NCBI RefSeq assembly: GCF_042767895.1
Contig: NC_091577.1
Coordinates: 21,299,564-21,312,063 of the forward strand
DNA length: 12,500 bases
Direction: 5' to 3'
From: Penaeus vannamei
Lineage: Eukaryota > Arthropoda > Malacostraca > Decapoda > Penaeidae
Part shown: positions 8,452 to 12,500 of the stretch, one piece after another
Position numbering within the stretch: the stretch's first letter is position 1
Layout: each line of letters starts with the position of its first letter
Notes under the pieces: model-generated
What the model was told of the DNA's origin: nothing
The model's input: only the letters and a program-made list of their open reading frames with translations
Databases searched by the model: none
Translations under genes and position numbers: made by a program

Positions 8452-8610
8452 AGAAGAAGAAGAAGAAGAAGAAGGAGGGAGAGATCGGGAGAGAGAGGGA
8501 GAGAGGGAGATAGAGAGAGGGGAGAAAGAAAGAAATAGACAGACAGAATAGAGTCAGAAACAGCGAAGAGAGAATAAAGAGAAGAAGAGAAAAAGAAAGA
8601 GAGGGAAAGA
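8350..8610. repeat. CA-GA-GAA compound microsatellite and purine tail
   Basis: An imperfect CA lead is followed by (AC)13 at about 8372-8398, (GA)25 at 8399-8448, (GAA)9 at about 8448-8474, and then irregular GA/GGGA/GAAA purine sequence to about 8610. The GA and GAA parts are uninterrupted purine on the + strand for about 75 bp and could form triplex DNA. The ORFs over it encode Glu/Arg or Ser/Leu/Phe repeats only. Confidence 0.97.
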
Positions 8611-8669
8611 GACCCACCCCGAATAAAGATTTAAGATATACTTGGAAGATTTAAAAAGACTTTAACTTT

Positions 8670-8709
8670 GGAAAGTGCCAGGATTCGAGCTTTCTCTTGG
8701 CACTGTTCC
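8670..8709. other. Inverted repeat / hairpin
   Basis: GGAAAGTGCCA at 8670-8680 is complementary to TGGCACTGTTCC at 8698-8709, apart from one bulged base, around a 17-nt loop. The loop contains GGATTCGAGC, which resembles the TTCGA-containing motifs of the repeat family at 9459 onward. It could be a remnant of a mobile element end or a chance foldback; no function is inferred. Confidence 0.6.
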
Positions 8710-9458
8710 CGGAAAACCTAAGATTTGACCCCAAAAGAAGTTTATGTGGAATCTGATTTTCATTTATTTATTTATTTTTCATTATTACTTATTATTATCA
8801 TTATCATTATTATATTTTTTCTTCGTTGTTTGGGGGCGTTGTATATAATAAAACTATATATATTATTATGATATGTGGAATACGGTCTTATATGTATATT
8901 ATGTATATATTTTTTTCTTATATTTTTCTTTTCTTTTCTTTTTTGACGGAGTGGATTGGGTTATCTACTGTTTTTATGGAACATATGAACTGAATTGATG
9001 ATATTAACTTCGAAATGTTCCGACCCAAAGTTAGGTCACCAAGCCACATCAGTGGGTTCCCTGGGATTTTTGAAAAATAAGGAAAAGAAAAAAAATCCCC
9101 CTTATACCTGTATCATTAAAGCATTAATCCACTGAATCGTATTCAGGTTAACAAATGTAGAGAAGGTATGAATGAGAATCAATATCTTCACAATAAAAGA
9201 GATGTATTTGAAGGTTTGTGGATCGCTATAGTCCATTTTGACAGGATTTGCGGTCGCAGCCCCCCCCCAAAAAAAAAGACCATTGATTTAGCGAAATAAT
9301 TATACCAATAGCATTCTTCAATACCGTTATTCATGAAAACACTAGTTAAAAGTCTAACAAGTCCAGTAGGTCATTTGGACCATTGTATATTCAAGTCTCT
9401 ATTCTTCACGTTTTAACTCGTGAAATGTATGCAGCATTTCAACTTAATTGAAATCACT
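8710..9458. other. AT-rich non-coding DNA
   Basis: The stretch contains short (ATTT)n and (ATT)n runs at 8760-8810, a C10-A9 junction at 9260-9279, and a small self-complementary ccacatcagtgg at 9044-9055. An AGGTCA half-site lies at 9033-9038, but one such hexamer is expected by chance. No coding frame of note. Confidence 0.5.
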
Positions 9459-9826
9459 TTGGGCCTTTTGGTTTGAATTCATAAAGGTAAAAAGGCGAGC
9501 CACGTTGTTTTTGTCACTCAGGATTCGAACTAGTGTTGTGAGGAGGATTCGAAACCGATTATTCGCACATGAATCTAATGCGTCGTTTCCAGGTTATTTT
9601 GCATAAGTAGCCACTCATGGAATATATACTGAATAGCCTCACAATATTTTCCCTCTTGATATTTGTCTTTTATCCATCCACGGAGACCATGAATTAGATC
9701 GTAAATTACTGCAGCTTTGGAAACGTGACGTCATAGCGTACCGCTTCCATTACGAATCTTAGGCGGAATTCCGTATAGCTGATGAATATCGTGAATATGG
9801 CAGTGGTAGGGTAGGCTCTCATTATT
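9459..9826. repeat. ~368-bp interspersed repeat, copy A
   Basis: This is the first of two head-to-tail copies. Landmarks in order: gggcctttt at 9461; TTCGAA at 9524-9529 within ggattcgaac; TTCGAA again at 9548-9553; attcgcaca near 9561; caggttattttg; cacaatattttccctcttgatatt near 9640; the palindrome TGACGTCA at 9726-9733; and ggcgg followed by ttccgtat near 9762. The corresponding landmarks in copy B are displaced by 367-368 bp with almost no net indels. Orientation is undetermined. The TTCGAA-containing motif resembles the Pol III box B of tRNA-derived SINEs, but no matching box A or tRNA fold was found. Confidence 0.88.
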
Positions 9827-10180
9827 TTTTGCTATAAATTCATAAAAATAGTATAACATATAAAAGCGATTCAAGTTTTTGTCAACTAGAATTCGAACCA
9901 GTGTTGTGAACTGATTCGAAACAGTCTATTCGCACAAGATTCGGATGGACATATCTTACGTGCATTTTTCAGGTTACTTTGTATTTGTAGACACTTGCGG
10001 AGTGAAAATTGAGTTCCTTCACAATATTTTCTATCTTGATATTGCTCCTTTATACTTCCACCGATGCCAAAATGCAGATTTCTGTAACTATGTGACGTCA
10101 CTGTTTACTGCCGACGTCACGAACCTTTGGCGGTTTTCCGTATGGCAGACGAATTTTGCTTATGTGGCCGCCTTAATTTT
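9827..10180. repeat. ~368-bp interspersed repeat, copy B
   Basis: The second copy carries TTCGAA at 9892-9897 and 9915-9920, ctattcgcacaag, ttcaggttactttg, cacaatattttctatcttga, TGACGTCA at 10093-10100, a further CGACGTCA at 10112-10119, and ggcggttttccgtat near 10129. On the minus strand its first motif reads GGTTCGAATTC, close to a box B. The + strand ORF 9945-10304 (119 aa) and the minus ORF 9886-10101 lie largely in this repeat; the aligned copy A does not keep the + frame open, so neither is called as a gene. The right boundary is uncertain by about 20 bp. Confidence 0.87.
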
Positions 10181-10590
10181 CGTCTCGCCCTATTACGAAA
10201 ACCGTAATGTTTTCTTATGCGCAGACAGATGTGCCTTTTTTATTGATATTCAAATGTTATTCTCAATCATTTGTAAACTAATTTACAATATAGTTGCCAG
10301 ATAAGATTACGTCCCCTGCGCAGATGCTTCGTCTGCCGAAAGTTCCACTGCTTTATGCCGCGCTGTTGCGTTCTAGCCTATTTTCTAAGTATGTTTTGCC
10401 TACAAAGTATTTGCCCATGCTGACTTTTTTGGGACGGAAATTCGATCACGACATTTTGAATATGATGTGAGTGAGAGTATACATTTCGGAATAGATGAAA
10501 CTCATTACTTCCTTTTTTGCTAGTGTTTTCTAGTTCCTTTTCTTTTTCTTATTTATATTTGTAAAGCAGATGGAAAAAGATGTATAAATG
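10181..10590. other. Unique sequence right of the repeat pair
   Basis: Mixed composition with two small inverted repeats: ATTACG/CGTAAT near 10192-10208, and TTGTAAA/TTTACAA with a 4-nt loop near 10270-10287. Two related gcgcagac / gcgcagatg motifs occur near 10219 and 10319. No gene-like frame beyond the tail of the repeat-derived ORF. Confidence 0.45.
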
Positions 10591-10664
10591 CACACACACA
10601 CACACATACATACATACATACATACATACATACATACATACACAAACACACAAACACACACACA
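10591..10664. repeat. AC / ATAC compound microsatellite
   Basis: A short (CA)n is followed by about nine ATAC tetranucleotide units (roughly 10605-10641), then AC with two aaac interruptions. Confidence 0.97.
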
Positions 10665-11142
10665 AAAAGTTGTAAATAACCGAATATGCAAATTTCATGC
10701 GAATGTGTAATGGGATATATTAATTGCATGCTAATATGTGAAAAGTGTTAGGGAGAGATAAAGTACGAATATGTATGTGGAAATATTCCCATTATCGTTG
10801 TTTTCTTCTTACTACTTTTTGTATTTACGTATCACTTTCATTTCCCATTTTTTTATTTATTCTTATTTTGTTATATTTTTCTTCGCCAGCGTTTGTGTTT
10901 CAATTTTTTCTGTTTGTTTTTTAATCTAAGCATTGATGGAATAAGAAAATATAAGCACACACACTACCTCCTCCACACACGCAAACAAACAAATAAACGA
11001 AAAGCAACTATAACAACCAACAAGACAACAAGAATGAAAACAAGATTAACCAGGGTAAGAAGCGAATCGAGAGGGGAACCATAAAGTGAGGGGAGGCATG
11101 AGAAAGAGACGATTTAAGAGCCAATTTCCAATCAGAAGCCAA
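10665..11142. other. AT-rich non-coding DNA
   Basis: The stretch contains a short AC-rich patch (10955-10980) and an (AAAC)n-like patch (10982-11000). The 63-aa + ORF at 10893-11084 is Lys/Thr/Asn-rich from these patches and is not supported as a gene. Confidence 0.45.
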
Positions 11143-11222
11143 GCCACTGAATGTTTATAAAAGGGAAAAGCCTCCATTGTAGTAGAACTTCTACAGGAGG
11201 CTTTGTTGCAGAGACCAGTGGC
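11143..11222. other. 80-bp nested foldback (inverted repeat)
   Basis: Three nested complementary segments: GCCACTG at 11143-11149 with CAGTGGC at 11216-11222; AAAGCCTCC at 11167-11175 with GGAGGCTTT at 11196-11204; and TGTAG at 11178-11182 with CTACA at 11191-11195. The inner two form a near-continuous 14-bp stem with a 2-nt bulge and an 8-nt loop. The outer stem is separated by unpaired 17-nt and 11-nt arms. A TATAAAAGG at 11156-11164 lies in the left arm. The outer CAGTGGCGGAG resembles the ends of some hAT transposons, but the arms face the wrong way for one 80-bp element. Nature undetermined. Confidence 0.65.
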
Positions 11223-12272
11223 GGAGTAAAAATCTACGGGCAGCCACGCCACGTTTCATTTAAGTGTCCCCCGGTTCCCGTTACCGAACAATATTGCCTC
11301 TTAACATTACAATTCAAACTCGTATGTAGTAGCGCTGTGGTCTGAGTGAAGTGCGAGGCAATTGGTCTAAAGGGAATCTAATAATTGAGGTAATGGTATT
11401 TTTAAAAGAAGGTATTAAAGAGCAACGGGAGAAGTTTTATTTCTGTTTTTTATTGATGTCATAAACAGTTATCATCAATCAATTCAGTATTCTTGGCCCA
11501 TTCAGTCACAAGTCCAGATCACATTAGAATTATCAAACCTGTCAGCAAGTTCTTGTATTTGCAAGTATATATGTGTGTGTAAGTGTCTCTGTGTACAAGT
11601 ACTAATACGTGTGTATGTGTAAATGAAGGTAACTAAAAATATGAACGGCCATATGTGAGTGCATATGTGCATATTTATAGAAATGATAATTTTAACAGGC
11701 TTCACTATCGCCATTCATTAGAAATGTATGTTTTGATTTTTAATAGGATAGCTATTGCTATTTATTTTCATTTAAAAGAGACTTTATTTATTGATAGATT
11801 TTCATACCACAAGATATTCGCCGTTAATAATCTTAACTGTTGATACGGCAGAAAATTCTAAATAATCGATCAATAACCTAAATGTATAAATATTACGTAG
11901 ACCAGTAACTTCATATGTCTCTATTTACTTCTCATTTAAAATCTGCTATTTATTGGGAATCAGTTAAGACAGGTAAAATAAATAAAGAGGGGGTAACCGT
12001 TGTAAAGTACAATAAAACAAACTGCACACAATTTTTTTAAAAGGTGACAACGTGTTACCCTGGCGAACCCCCGTCTGCCCTCTCTTTGTCTCTTCTCATC
12101 CCATTTTCTTTGGATTAAGAGTGAAATAGAAAACGTTTATTTTAGGGAATACTTTCCTAGGCCAGTGAATTTTTTTTCCATGTCCGTGTTTTTAGTTACA
12201 AATAATGGGAATATAAGAGATTTGGGTAAACTTTTGTATGTGGTAATATGAAGTAGGAAGATGAATAAGAGA
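11223..12272. other. AT-rich non-coding DNA
   Basis: About 1 kb with no supported gene. It has a TG-rich patch at 11568-11622 and a possible weak fragment of the 120-bp repeat at 11511-11545 (gtccag, attagaat, tatca in the same order). The ORFs of 62-70 aa here are in the length range expected by chance for such DNA. Confidence 0.45.
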
Positions 12273-12500
12273 TGGGGCCTTTTGCTTTTGTTATAAAGAT
12301 AGTAAACGCATATAAAGGTAAGTTTTCGTCATTAAGGGTTCGAACCACTGTTGTGAGAAGGATTCGAAACAGCCTATTCGCACAAGTTTTTGGTCGACAT
12401 TTATTGTTTATATGTATTTCTCCGGTTATTTTATATACGTAGGCAATTAGTGAATGAAAACAGAATACCTCCATAATACTCTCTCTCTTGCTATTGTTTT
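12273..12500. repeat. ~368-bp interspersed repeat, copy C (cut by window edge)
   Basis: A third copy about 2.45 kb to the right of copy B and in the same orientation. It carries ggggccttttg at 12274, atataaagg near 12310, TTCGAA at 12339-12344 inside gggttcgaacc, TTCGAA again at 12363-12368, cctattcgcacaag, ccggttattttatata and a ctctctctcttgctatt end. It aligns to copy A from its left boundary, so the left end of the family is fairly well fixed at gggcctttt. The first motif is a perfect GGTTCGAACCC on the minus strand, which satisfies the Pol III box B consensus. Confidence 0.87.

Noticed and set aside
9033..9038. Nuclear-receptor response element (AGGTCA)
   Set aside because: A single half-site without a second properly spaced half is expected by chance.
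9521..9560. tRNA gene at the TTCGAA motifs
   Set aside because: Only a box B-like motif is present; no acceptor stem, D arm, anticodon arm or box A could be laid out around it in any copy.
9945..10304. 119-aa Cys/Phe-rich ORF as a gene
   Set aside because: Most of it lies inside repeat copy B and the frame is not maintained in the aligned copy A.
11156..11164. Core promoter TATA box
   Set aside because: The TATAAAAGG match is good, but there is no initiator at the expected distance and no downstream gene; it lies in an arm of the foldback.
12196..12474. Minus-strand ORF sharing CANRLFRI with the ORF at 9886-10101
   Set aside because: The shared peptide is the translation of the conserved TATTCGCACA/TTCGAA part of the repeat family, not independent protein conservation.

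Overview
This window reads as non-coding, repeat-dominated eukaryotic nuclear DNA. No open reading frame survives inspection as a credible gene: every long ORF is either a read-through of simple-sequence DNA or lies inside an interspersed repeat, and I see no rRNA, convincing tRNA, CRISPR array or bacterial-type operon. The very high density of long dinucleotide arrays (AC, AT, AG), trinucleotide tracts and pyrimidine minisatellites in an otherwise AT-rich background is most like a decapod crustacean genome, particularly a penaeid shrimp. That assignment is inferred from texture; no marker gene proves it.

Layout. 1-91: short flank. 92-2918: an almost continuous pyrimidine-rich domain on the + strand, made of a ~43-bp minisatellite with about 31 copies (92-1425), a three-copy ~140-bp repeat (1446-1895), degenerate CT/CCC sequence (1940-2292), a short higher-complexity island (2293-2490) and a TC microsatellite punctuated by a recurring cgttcttag-type spacer (2490-2918). 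2919-3250: degenerate CAT/CAC-rich DNA. 3251-3660 and 3905-4117: two GC-balanced, CpG-containing islands, the only places where exon or regulatory sequence is at all plausible. 4138-4223: (AC)43. 4460-4650: C-rich tract with a motif resembling the first minisatellite. 4866-5224: compound AC-AT-AC microsatellite.

5225-7060 is AT-rich DNA carrying a 120-bp tandem duplication (5493-5738), a diverged third copy 1.3 kb away (6914-6995) and a degenerate 32-bp repeat (6665-6762). 7060-8030 is a low-complexity block that switches from T-rich to A/G-rich on the + strand at a TGACGTCA palindrome. 8350-8610 is a CA-GA-GAA compound microsatellite.

From 9459 to the right edge the most informative content is a family of ~368-bp repeats: two head-to-tail copies (9459-9826, 9827-10180) and a third that runs off the window (12273-12500). 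Each copy has two TTCGAA motifs 23-24 bp apart and a conserved TATTCGCACA segment. Both complete copies carry a perfect TGACGTCA. An 80-bp foldback lies at 11143-11222. Because no gene is supported, there is no pathway or operon to describe; the content is satellite/microsatellite DNA and probable mobile-element-derived repeats.
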